From: Hevea brasiliensis
Lineage: Eukaryota > Streptophyta > Magnoliopsida > Malpighiales > Euphorbiaceae
NCBI RefSeq assembly: GCF_030052815.1
Contig: NC_079498.1
Coordinates: 77,734,992 to 77,798,991 of the forward strand
Length of the DNA stretch: 64,000 nucleotides
Direction: 5' to 3'
Translations under genes and position numbers: made by a program
The notes under the pieces: generated by a model
What the model was told of the DNA's origin: nothing
What the model saw: only the letters and a program-made list of their open reading frames with translations
Database searches by the model: none
Shown: one piece after another, positions 32,408 through 44,026 of the stretch
Numbering within the stretch: the first letter of the stretch is position 1
How the letters are laid out: each line of letters opens with the position of its first letter

Positions 32408-35400
32408 TGTAACACCCTCCCGGAAGCAACTCCGTACATTCTACTGTTCTGGTGACCGGTGTCGGTCCGGATAGCTAGAACGTCCAGAAAAAATATTTAA
32501 ACTAAAGTGAGGAACCATAATTAACTCAAATATTAATAAGAAAAATTTAGTAAAAATTTTAGAAATAAAATACAACCAAGTTAAATGAGCCGGTGCCCAA
32601 GCGATGGGTAACCCAGAGGGAAGTTGCGGTTCTCGCAACTAGGAGCCCTAGACCCGAGAGAAAATTCATAAAATAATTTTTGGGACTCCAGAGAAGGGTC
32701 ATTGAGGTTCCTATGGTATTAGAATGCCAAGAAAATATTTAGAAAAAATTTTCAATTGGTACAGACAATTTTGACCCGTTAAGCCAAACGGAGGGCATTT
32801 TGGTCATTTTGCCTTCAGAGGTATTTTTGGCCGACTTGTCCAGTTGAGTAAATAATTATTATAACATAAAATATGAATAAACATTACTAAAAATTAAATT
32901 GAAATTGAGTAGTGATGAAAAGAAAAGAAAATGAGAAAAAAGGCTCATTTATGACATAATGTGATGTCATTAAAAGCTACCACCAATTGCATTCAAACAA
33001 CCATTTAACTAACTAATAAAAAGAGATAAATATGACCAAAAAAATTAAAGAAAACACAGCAGCCATCTTCATCCTCCCAACCAGCCGAAACCAAGCCATG
33101 CCCAAAACCTCCATTAACACCACAAAAAAACTTCATTTCTCTCTTTGTTACACCCCTAAACCCTAAACCCCTTTCATTAAAACTTGTCCACTCATCTTGG
33201 AAAAATGTTTGACAGCCTAGAAAAGGAAAGAAAGTAAAGATTAAACTTGGAAAATTCTGCCCTACAAGAGGTTAGTGCACATATATACTTAAGCTCTTTA
33301 TTTTCATGTTAGTAACTTGAATTGAGTAAGAATTTGTAACTTAAATGAACAAAAATTATGTGTATACACACTATGGATTTCGGCAGCCCTATTGAAGGAA
33401 TAGGAATGAGTATTTTTGATGAACTTGGAGTGAACTAGAAATCATGTTTGAAGTTTATAAACATAAAAATAATGAATTAGTAGCTAACTAAAGTAAATTG
33501 TGTAAACCATGAATTTGAACTAGGGTTTTGAGAGTAAAATGTGGACTTGGCTTATGAAATTGTTAAAGAACATTCTAATGGTCAATTAGTGACCATTTGA
33601 GGAAATTTGACCATAATTTGGACTGAAATATAGCATGGCAAAGTGAATGAGTATCTCGCCTGATGAGTGCAGCAGGTGGTCGTGATTCCAAAGACACTTG
33701 GAGTGCCATATCTTTGGCTGTGTTGGTCCAATTGGTGTTTGGCCAATTGGACATGAAACTAGACTTATAATGGCACATTTTTGCTGAAGAAACCATGCCC
33801 AAAAGACCAAAGCAAGAGGACCAAAAGTTGGTCCCAATCCGGGTACCCTGCAAGCCAATTCTGCAGAATGACCAAATGAACTGTTCATTTGGCCATAACT
33901 CACTGTAGAAATGGTCAATTGACCTGAAATTTTTACAGCAATAAGTTAAGACATAGACAAACAACTTTTATGAAGAAACATACCCCAAATTATGACCAGA
34001 ACCTAACCCAAATGGCAGTCACAGTCACTGTTCATGGTACTGTAGATTTGGTAATTCTGCAGTTTTTCCAATCCGGCCAGCTGTGGTTTTTGAACCATAT
34101 CTGGAGCTACAAAACTCCAAATGGAGTGATTCAAAAAAAGAAATTCAACTAGACAAAATAAGGAACAACTTTCATGTTTACCATTTCCTCAAATTCCCAC
34201 TGAAATAGTGCCCAATGGAACATTAAATTTGGGCTACAAAAACTGAAATTTCTGCTTCCCTTGGTTTAAGCTTAGAAATGGTATTAATGCTTAATGCCAA
34301 CAAGTTTTGAATGCAAAATGTGGTATGTTGGGAGTGCCAAAACCAATGTACCTATTTTCTATCCAAAAGTCAACTTTTTTGTTGACCGATGAAGTGAATA
34401 GTGACACCAAAACTTGAAATTCACAAATTGAAGAATTTTAAAGTATCAAATGCCCTAGTATACCTAACAAGATTGGTTTGGATAGTTTGGCATGCCAATA
34501 GGGTTCAGTTAGCAATACTGCACATGGCAATATGACATTCTGTGATTTTATGGCTTTTAGCCGTTCTGACCTTGCATTGAGATTTGGCCTTATGCCTGAT
34601 ATTATTTACAGCTTGTTAGCTGTTCTGTTGCACACCGGGAGATGCATATGTGACCGATGGTGTGACGGCCCGAGGTACTTGATACCCAGTGCCAGTTTAC
34701 CCGTTTATCCAGTCCAGTCGTCTAGTGTAGGTTACTTGGGCAACCAAATGAATGAAAGTGGACAAAGTTAATGATGTACAAATTCAAAACGAATAAAACA
34801 TATACATTCACTACATATTTGTTTTCTTGCTATTTCTTTTATTTTATTATTGCACCACTAAGCATTATTGCTTAGCGCGTTGCTTTTGCCACGCGTAGGT
34901 TCTGAAGATACAGATCGTGAGCCCAGTAGACCGCAGACTGGGTGAGTCCATCCTGCAGTTCTGCACAGTGTCCTTGTCACCTCAACTTCTGCAGTGCATT
35001 GGTAGGACACTAGGTGTCATTTTGGTATTTTGTAACTAAATTTCTATTTTCTCATATGGAAATGAACTTATGTAATGTATTTTGAGGTTCATGTAAATAA
35101 TGAAGATTTATGGTTATGTATGGAAGTAATTTGAGTATTTATTTGTTGTTTATATATGAGTACCCTGAGAAATGATGATTGAGAACATGATGTTGAAAAA
35201 TATTGAGTTTGTGATGATATTGGAGTTTGAGATGATTGAATATGGTTATTGGAAGTGTTTTTCACAGGTTCCGAATAACTGTTTTCTTCATTTTTAGCCG
35301 GTACTCTGCCGGATTTTCTTTAAAATTTTCGGAACCTCAAATAAATAATAATTTTGATAAATAGCTTAAATAAATTATATTTCATAAACTATATTCAAAA

Positions 35401-35496
35401 CTCTGACAAAAATTAATTAAGTTAAAATAGAGGGTGCCGATACACCGTGTGACATTGCTTACTCGGATATACTGTACACGGGTAAGGGGTGTCACA
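32408..35496 (+). mobile_element. Gypsy solo LTR (3,089 bp) inserted in the 3' LTR of element 2
   Basis: TGTAACACCCTCCCGG...GGGTGTCACA, flanked by ACATA at 32403-32407 and 35497-35501. The uninterrupted site is seen in the 5' LTR near 13386-13400. It has no internal domain, so it is a solo LTR left by LTR-LTR recombination. It is the same broad family and strand as element 2, but its middle (about 32930-33250) differs, so it is another subfamily. Splice-donor motif at 33271; reduced dyad at 32951-32970. Confidence 0.95.
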
Positions 35497-35501
35497 ACAT
35501 A

Positions 35502-36356
35502 TGTGACCGATGGTGTGACGGCCCGAGATACTTGATACCCAGTGCCAGTTTACCCGTTTATCCAGCCCAGCCGTCCAGTATAGGTTACTTGGGCAACCAA
35601 ATGAATGAAAATGGACAAAGTTAAAGAAATAAATGAATATAACAAATACAAAACAAATAAGGCATATACATTCAATACATATTTATTTTCTGCTATTTTC
35701 TTTTATTTTATTATTGTACCACTAAGCATCATTGCTTAGCGCGTTGCTTTTGCCACGCGTAGGTTCTGGAGATACTGATCGTGAGCCCAGTAGACCGCAG
35801 ACTACGTGAGTCCATCCTGCAGCTCTGCATAGTGTCCGTGTCAACTCACCCTCCACAGTGCATTGGTAGGGCACTAGGTTTCATTTTGGTATTTTGTAAC
35901 TAATTTTTTTTATTTTCTCATATGTATTTGGATCTATGTAATGTATTTTGATATTCATGTAAATAATGAAAATTGTGTTGGTGAATGGAAAATGTGAATA
36001 TCTATCTGTGAATTGTACTTGATTATCACATTAGATGAATGATTGAGAAATGAAATTGAAAATGTTGAGATTTTGATATTGGAGTTTGAGAGTGATGAGA
36101 TACGAATATTGGAAGTGTTTTTCACAGGTTTCGAAGAACTGTTTTCTCCATTTTTAGCCGGTACTCTACCGGATTTTCTTTAAAATTTTCGGAACCTCAA
36201 ATAAATAATAATTTCGATAAATGGCTTAAATAAATTATATTTCATAAACTATATTCAAAACTATGAAAAAAATTGATTAAGGTAAATTAGAGTGTGCCGA
36301 TACACCGTGTGACATTGCTTACTCGGATATTCTGTACACGGGTAAGGGGTGTCACA
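35502..36356 (+). repeat. 3' LTR of element 2, second part
   Basis: Resumes TGTGACCGATGG after the ACATA duplication and ends GGGTGTCACA; matches about 13390-14239. Confidence 0.95.
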
Positions 36357-36361
36357 GTTTT

Positions 36362-37396
36362 ATTTAAAAACTTGATTTAAATGAATTAAAAATATAATTG
36401 GACTAAATTGCATAAAGAGAAGAACTTAATTGAAGAACCTAGAAGTTCAAGGACTTAAGGTCTAATTAGAAGTACAATAATAATAATAACTATTATTATT
36501 GAAAAACCTAGCAACCCTAACTCTCTCTATATTGGACACACACTCGCCCCCTTTCTTCTCTTTTTGCTTTGGCTAGCCACCACCCCCACTGCCAATGAAG
36601 AAGCCGGTATACTTGAGCACCTCCCTTGACATAGGGCGCAACACTAGGGACAGTAATTGAACAACAAAATTGAAAGAGTGGATGAGAGAGAAAGTTGGTG
36701 CCTAAAACTTTTCTAGCTGATTTCGATATCGGTTTGGCACAAGACTAATGGCACTAGAATCCATGGGCTCTGGATGTTCTTTCAACACCTCTCTCACCGA
36801 TTTTAAAGGAGTTTTTTTGGCAAGGGAGAGGAGAGAGAAACTAAAATTTATGGGTTAGTTTTCAGCCAATCCAAACATCATCCTGGCAATCCAAGACCAC
36901 TGATGGATTCAACTCGTCGAGATCTTTGATTTAGGACCAACCTCGCTCTGATTGTACATCGTTTGGAAAATGCATCATTAGATGGCCTAGATATATTAGT
37001 GAGATTTCTAACTCCTTTCATTTGCCATTTCTAAAAATTAATGAGCGATAATTATAAAAGTGTTTTACTAACTCAATACTTTTATCTTTTTTTTTCTAGA
37101 CTAGCTGATTAATTAATAATAAACTCTGACATGTGAAATTAATTAAAATAAATTTTGTGGACTTAAGGATGATGTGAAGGACCTCTAGAATATTTCTATA
37201 ATTTTTTGAGAATTGGAACTAATTATTTACACTATAAAAGAGTTGGTGACTCGAGTTAAAATTGGACAAGTGGTTTTCAATTAGCATTCTTGTAGGTCAT
37301 GGATGGACAATATGTTTTATATTGTGAGTCTGAGGCCATGCATATTACTGTTATTGTGAATTTATTGAACTTTCTCTATAGGGAGATAGGTCTAGG
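36362..37396 (+). repeat. Possible remainder of the older host LTR
   Basis: Follows the GTTTT duplication of element 2. It has a purine-rich stretch (about 36405-36470), a trinucleotide AAT/ATT run (36476-36500) and a CT-rich block (about 36550-36570), as in gypsy LTRs. It is cut at 37396 by element 4. No coding sequence and no matching second LTR in the window; a low-confidence assignment together with 10952-11133. Confidence 0.35.
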
Positions 37397-40300
37397 TGTC
37401 ACACCTTACCCCTCCGTAAGGCATAACATGATCTCGTAGTACACCTAATGAATTACAGAACTTCGCCTACCGGTAACCCGTTAAATATACTACAAGGGAT
37501 TTTAAAACAAATTTTCATTCATTTCTAAAGTGGTGGGTAATTTTGAACAAGTATTAAAAACCTATTATTAACATTAAGTCATAAATTAAATTATTATTTA
37601 TGATAAATTTTTTGCAAATTTTTAGAAAATTCGGCAGAGTGTCGGCTATAATTTGAGAAAATAATTTTTCAAAACCTATGAAAACACTCCCAATATTTGA
37701 TTTAACCACAACTCTAGGATTTTCAATATCATCCCACAAGTCAATACCATCAACTTTAGTTGAATTAAATCAAACACTGAAATATCTCATTTCATTCTCA
37801 TAAATTCAATTATAAAGAAATTAATTCATCCTTCACAAACCTTGGAGAGAAATTTAAATATTATATTCAATGGTGTAATAAAATTAAGTTACGGGTAAAT
37901 AAAATTGTAGATTAATATTACAATAATTTGCATTTGATTGCATTCCAAAATAATATTACAAGAGAGTTTGCACAACTACTCGAATACAATTACATAAATA
38001 TAATTACATGATTACATCAAAACCTAATGTACAAGGATATATCTATGTTATACCCAAAAATAGTCCAATTCGTCTTCAAGTGGTCTCACTTAGCTGCTCT
38101 ATATTTTCTTTCACCTGCGACAGCATACAAAACTATCGCTAAGCGGTAAACTCAGTGGTGCACAAACTAATAATTTAAAACTTAATATAAGTTATGCTTT
38201 GCCAAACCATAACAAATAAAAATTTAAACATTTCTAAATTCTTCAAAATTCATGACACCCAAAAACTAATATTTTCAATCATGCAAATTATTCATTTGAA
38301 TAACATTTTGATCAAATAATACCAATTTATCCACATTTCTTTTAAATCATAAAACAATATAATATTTTTCAATCACTGACAAATATTTATTTCGATCACA
38401 TTTTATCAAATTATGTATAATTTAAAGGATGTTGAAAACATTCACACAGCTTAGAGCATGACACTAAAATAATGTCGGGTTGTACACCACAATAAAGCCA
38501 ATTCTCCCAATAACCAAAGGCTAAAGGGGTATACACGGGCTAGCTAGCAAAGATGAGGACTCATTTAATTTTTTCTCAACTGGCACACACCTCAACACTT
38601 TAGCCAGAGAGAGAATTTAATTCATCCCATTAGACAAGCTAATGAGGAATTCAATCGCATTGCCATGCCAACTGTGGTTTCAAATCATATTCAAAACAAT
38701 TTATATTCACAAAAAGTATTTGCATATCACTAAACATATTTAATCATTGTAAATTCATGCACAATATTGATAATACCTCAAATGTACAATTCACAATTTA
38801 TAATTCTCAAACCATGCAATAAATCCCTAAATACATAGGAGAAAACATAATTAAATCATATAAAGTCATTCAATAAATTATAATTCTTGTACACAAGAGA
38901 AAATACAATTATCACATTTATTCAAAACTCATTATAAATTTAAAACATACAAAATAAGCTAATTGTGCACAAACCTCTTATCTATGCATGACTTGGTTCA
39001 ATTCCTCCTCCTTCCTTGGAGGGCTTCTTTCCCACTGAAACACATAACTAGAGTGTTTCAATATCTATTCAATTTATTTCTAATTAATAAATTCAAGAAT
39101 TAAATTTTGTATACTTAATTTATCCACTAAGATTTATAACTTTTGGGTTCTTTGCAATTGTTGTATTTGTTATTACTATTCACTTCACTATTCAAGTTAA
39201 AATGTTGACTTTTTCATACTTAAGGGGTATAGTAGTTCTAATTACACCCACATGTCACATTTTGGGTTACAAATGTGTTGGCATTGATTGCCAATTGAAA
39301 TTCAAAATTACCTAAGTGGAATTCCAAAATTTCAGTTTTGGATCACTTAGTTCTACTATTCCATCGGACCTTCTACAGTGGAAATTTGGCCAACTTTCCT
39401 TCATCAAAGTTGTTCCTTATTGTCTTAGCTTCAATTCCCTTTTTTAATCACTCCATTTAAAGTTTTGTAGCTCAAGTTATGGCCATTTAACTATAATTGG
39501 CTGGATTGGCCAAATTCCAGAATTCTGAGCAAATTTAGGGTTCTGGCAGTTTTGGTGACCCAACTTTGGTTGGTAATTTGATTTGGTTCCGATCAGAATT
39601 TGGGATTGTATTCTTCATGAAAGTTTTTCTACTATGTCATAGCTTTCCAATGATATAAAAATTAGGTTATTTGAACCTTTTTACACCAAGTTATGACCAT
39701 TTGAATAAGTACTATTCATATGGTCAATTCTGTACAGGGGCAGGATACCTAATCCAGATTGAATCAATTTTTAGATCAACTTGTGGTCAGTTTTAGGGCA
39801 GGGTTTCTACATTAAAATTGTAGTTTTAGGTCTTAATTTGCATCTCCAATTAGCCTCACACCAATTGAAGCAACCAATTTTTAGTTATACTCATTTGAAT
39901 AGGCAAGGGTCAAGCTGCCAGCATTGACCCCTTACACATTCACCATTCCATTCCAATTCTAACAATTCAAACACACTGTATTTCACACCAATTGATCATT
40001 TTAAGTCTCAATTAGGTTAAATTGCGTCAATTCCCAAAATCCCAAAATTTTCCCCCAAATTTTTAATTGCCATAATCCTTAATTTCTCTATTAGCACAAT
40101 TCCCACCAAATTCACTTCATTAATCAAGTCTTCCACCTCATACACCACCATAAAACAAGTTTAATTCAATTTAACTCATCAAACCCTAATTCCATTAAGT
40201 TGACCGAATGTCCTACAACATGGTTCATGCAAGATTTTTCACTTTTCCAAGTATTTTTCCCTTGCATACCACAATTTTCATAAGCATAAACCAATTTAAA

Positions 40301-41295
40301 TAAGAAGAGAGAGAATTACCTCAATTGACCAATTCCACAACTTCAATTTTTTCAAGTTTTCTCCTTCCTCTTGCTTCTAATGTTTCTACCAAGGTGTAGT
40401 TTAAAATTTTCTCTCAAGGAACTATGGGAATATGATGGGAAAACAAGGTTTCAAGAGCCTGTGTGAATGAAAATGGAGGGAGAGAATGATGGGAGTGGTT
40501 CGGCCATGTTTAGGAAGAAATGAAAAAGATGACACAAATTTTGTCTAATTAATTTCTTGTATATCCATTAAGTATTTTTGTCAAATTTTAATTGGGTAGT
40601 ATTTTATTTATTTACTTTTTTTTTATGATGCTTGCATGATGTCATAATTCACTAAATTAAAATTTCCTTTTATGTTTATCCAATCAAATGATTTGATTTA
40701 ATTAAATAATAAATAAATTTGTTTTGTTATGTCATGCTTACCTCACCTTGATGATGTCTAATGCTTTTCTTTTTCTTTTCTTTCCATAATCTCTTCACTT
40801 TAAATTGAATTGTTCATAAATTTAATTTCCTACATTTTAATGGACATTTAGGCCATGATTCACCTCTAAGGGTGAATTGACCAATTTGCCCTTTACCGGT
40901 CTAATCCGATTTTCCAATAACACTATATTGCTTCCTAAACTCTGATCTAATTATTTGATCTTGTTCTCAACTCTTTTACATGGTTTTCACAGTTCCCCTA
41001 GCTTTGTAATTATTCTTAGGCCTATGGTGTCACAGTATCCCATTCGAAAATAGGGCAGCGACTAATCTCGCAGTCACTTCCCGATAAGGTCACCGATCGC
41101 TGTGACCCCGACTCATTTAACTTTTTATGCTTTATTTTCTTTATTTTCTTTTTATCTTCATGCAATTTTTATTTATTTTTATTTATGACTGTTCTAGGTG
41201 ACTTAATTATGGTTCTGAATATCCCAACTGTCCGGACAGATATCAGTCGTCGGGGCAGTAGACTGTACGGAATCGGTGAATATAGGGGTGTTACA
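37397..41295 (-). repeat. 3' LTR of element 4 (3,899 bp)
   Basis: The minus strand begins TGTAACACCCCTATATTC (41295) and ends AAGGTGTGACA (37397). Hairpin GACT/AGTC at 41060-41075; a partial TGACATCA dyad at about 40622-40647; donor-like GAG/GTAATT with the intron starting at 40319 (offset 977). Confidence 0.9.
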
Positions 41296-41310
41296 ATTCT
41301 CCCCCCCTTA
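41296..41310 (-). other. Polypurine tract of element 4
   Basis: The minus strand reads TAAGGGGGGGAGAAT, directly before the LTR. Confidence 0.85.
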
Positions 41311-43466
41311 AAATGAAATTTCGCCTTCGAAAATTTTGCCCACTATTAATCCTTAAATAGTCATGCGTGTTGTTTTCTCATGTCTTTCTCACATTTCCAT
41401 GTGGCTTCATGATCGGACTGATGATCCATAACACTTTAATCAATGGTATGCGATTATTTCTTAATGGCTTCACCCATGTGCTAAGATTCTTATGAGTTCC
41501 TCATAATAAGTTAACCTAAAATTACTTCAATTCTTTAGGTAGAGCAAGTCTATATACTAATGGACCCACTTTTTCTAGAATCTCATATGGTCTTATGAAT
41601 CGACGACTTAGTTTCCTTTTCTGGTTAAATTTTATGATCTACTTCTGGAAGAAATCGTTAAAAACATCTTACCACTTACTTTATATCTAATATCTCTTTT
41701 CTTTGAGTTTATGTAAGACTTCTGACAATCTGATGAAATTTCTAGTTCATTTTTAAATAATTCAAAGTTTTTCTTACTGTTATTCTATCCCTTATTTTCA
41801 TTCATGTTTCCATATAAAGTGACCCCATCTGTCATATGAGAAATACTTATCCCATCATTGGCTATAGATTCATAACCGTTACCTTATCATCTCCATTCAT
41901 GACCTTGGCCTATGTGCCATTTTATACCGTCTTATTCATTTTTTTTAACTTACTACTTATTATTTCACTCCTTGTCTGATAGAGCAATTTGATTACTCTT
42001 ACACTTCCTAAAATTTTTGCCTACTCTGGTTGCATATCTTAACTAATTTTTCTCAAACTGTATTTAGTTCATTTAAATTTTGATTCTATTTTTCCCACCC
42101 TATATGGGCTTCTCTATTCATTTTTTTTTTTAACTTCTTTATCTTTCCACAACTTAGCTTTAATTATTTTATTTTTTTGTCTTATTCTCTTCCTTAATTT
42201 GACTGTCGAGTACAAAACTGGCACCTCTTATCATCCTTAATAAATCCTCTATACTTTAATATTACTCTAATTTAGTCCTCTGACCATTCTAGTTAGCACT
42301 TTTACTAATATTCGTAACATCTCTTTGTTATATTTGAGCCAACTGTCCAAATTTTCACTTCCACATCTCTTTTATCTATCAATATTTTATAGCTTATTTT
42401 TCACTGTTTTGCAATCGTTACTTTCTCTTTTATTGAACTATAAACAATCCTTTAATACCTTAAGAAGGGAGTCTACAAAACTCTCCTTTTTCCCATGCTA
42501 TTCAAAAGTTTTACACTAATCATAATCTAATCCTTATGATTCGCACAATAAAATTGTGCTCTTCCTAAAGAATACCTGACCAACTATTTCCTATCACATT
42601 ACTGTTCCAATTAGATTGTCTTTTCGCAATCATTTTATAAGTTATGATTATCATCCATAGCATCCTGTCTCTTTCAAGGGAATAAAATCATGCCTTGTGT
42701 CTTGCTGCTACACACATAGAATACTGTTTTTCACTAAACTTTGAGCAAAAGATCTATTGCAGTACCAAAACAACTATGAACCCCATATCAGAGACTGGAT
42801 GACTTAGTCCTATAGGTGTTATCTTTAAATTTTGACCATACTGAAATCTTTAGTCTTATAGCAATTCCTGATGTACTGTAATTAGTGCTAGGGTAACTGA
42901 GTCATTGACTCTTGCTACTTTACAATTGTGACATTTTGATATTCTAATTCTAGAGTTTTAAATCCTAGATCAGGATTTTCAAACTCATTTCGAGTAATAG
43001 AATTCCGTCCTGGCATAATTGTACCAAAGCAGAAGCTATTCACAACTATTCTTATCTTGGTACACTATTGGGTAGTATGTAGCTCTACACAATAAATCCC
43101 AAGTCAGTACTGTAATCTACAGCTTACAACACAAACATTAACAACATTGCATAGTTACTACTATACATCCCAATAGATCACACTTCCTTATATTTTATCA
43201 TTATCGAGTCCAATGATATCTTAAACTTATTCTGATTATGGCATCCACTGACATCTATCAGCAGTAATACCTTTGCCCACATCTAAGACATCTACATTAC
43301 TATAACTTACTTCTAGGTCCTCTTGTCTTGCCTAATTAGGCTCACTAATTAACTTTATAATTTATTGTATTCGAGGAGATGTCTCTCACTAGTAAACTTT
43401 TCCAAAACTAATTTCAATCACGCTTATTATCATAATTCTTATCCTAAAAGACTAGTCACTGACACA
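41311..43466 (-). pseudogene. Decayed pol region of element 4, mostly unrecognisable
   Basis: The first 400 bp next to the polypurine tract can be matched to the integrase C-terminus and chromodomain-like tail by scattered words in the same order as elements 1-3. From about 41750 to 43460 I cannot find the strongly conserved RT or integrase motifs on either strand. The plus strand is T/C-rich, with many stops in all frames. Either the pol core was replaced or deleted, or it is very old. No function is claimed. Confidence 0.5.
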
Positions 43467-43975
43467 TCAAAATTTATTTTCTTGTAAGGAAATAGCAGCA
43501 GCACATGTAATTCTAGCATTAGCATATAAATAAATAGAGCCGGAATCAAATAGTACATAATTATTCCTTTCAAAAATTGAGAACGTATTGGCAACTATGT
43601 CGAAAGTCTCTGCTTCTTCCCAACAATGCATGGCGTACACTCTGTCTAGTGTACTCCTCTGTTTGGGTTGGCCCAAGGTGCTAGGATTACCCGAAGTGCT
43701 GTCTCTACTTCTACCTCTGCCCCTACTGACTATCGATGAACCTCTAAAATCAGAACCTTGGACTGATTCCTCTGGTGTATTATGTGGCATAGGTCGACGT
43801 GCTCTAGTATAATCTCTGACAAAATGCCCAATTCTACAACAATTGTAACAGGCTCTAGTGGCCTTATACCAAACACCCTCGTGTAATTTACCACAACTGC
43901 CACAGGTATGGATAGAAAAGAAATTCCTAGTTGCCTGTCGATTGAATCTTGGTGGCCTTTATCCTGCTGGTTCAT
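43467..43975 (-). pseudogene. gag: gag zinc knuckle and protease start of element 4
   Basis: On the minus strand, about 43920-43830 encodes HTCGSCGKLHEG and ACYNCCRIGHFVRD, a pair of zinc-knuckle motifs. The second has Cys-Cys where CG is usual. The adjoining frame (43790-43467) has a Gly/Arg/Ser-rich linker, VYAMHCWEEAETFDIVANTFSI and VLFDSGSIYLYANARI, matching the protease start of element 1 (VLFDPGST). Frameshifts separate the two pieces, and the protease core after the active site is lost. Confidence 0.85.
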
Positions 43976-43981
43976 CTCTAT

Positions 43982-44026
43982 TGTTACACCCTACCCCCTC
44001 CGTAAGATATGACATGATGCCATAGT
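43982..44026 (-). repeat. End of a minus-strand gypsy LTR (element 5), cut by the copia element
   Basis: TGTTACACCCTACCCCCTCC on the plus strand is the reversed end of an element 1-type LTR. It stops after ATAGT at the copia insertion and resumes at 63610. Since it starts cleanly in the gag of element 4, it is best read as a separate insertion. Confidence 0.8.

Larger units (their letters stand above)
11134..36356 (+). mobile_element. Gypsy element 2, split by element 3 and by a solo LTR
   Basis: The outer ends TGTAACATCC (11134) and GGGTGTCACA (36356) are flanked by the same 5 bp, GTTTT (11129-11133 and 36357-36361). Removing element 3 with its duplication (11,080 bp) and the solo LTR with its duplication (3,094 bp) leaves an 11,049-bp element with 3,106- and 3,098-bp LTRs and a 4,845-bp internal region. 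Domain order gag-PR-RT-RH-IN-chromodomain-like tail makes it a Ty3/gypsy chromovirus, related to element 1 but a different family. The LTR pair is very similar by eye, so insertion is fairly recent. In-frame stops and frameshifts make it non-autonomous. Confidence 0.95.
37397..43981 (-). mobile_element. Gypsy element 4, one LTR plus decayed internal region
   Basis: A 3.9 kb minus-strand LTR (37397-41295) and polypurine tract are followed by a decayed integrase end (about 41320-41720), about 1.7 kb of T-rich DNA without recognisable RT, then protease and gag zinc-knuckle remnants (43467-43975). It is cut at 43982 by another LTR in the same orientation. Its ends resemble element 1 (TGTCACACCTTACCCCTCCGT on the plus strand, the reverse complement of the element 1 LTR end). 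The 5' half and 5' LTR are not visible. Confidence 0.85.

Noticed and set aside
43982..44026. This LTR being the 5' LTR of element 4
   Set aside because: It joins the gag zinc-knuckle region directly, with no gag N-terminus or primer site; a deletion ending exactly at an LTR edge is less likely than a new insertion. Not fully excluded without sequence right of the window.
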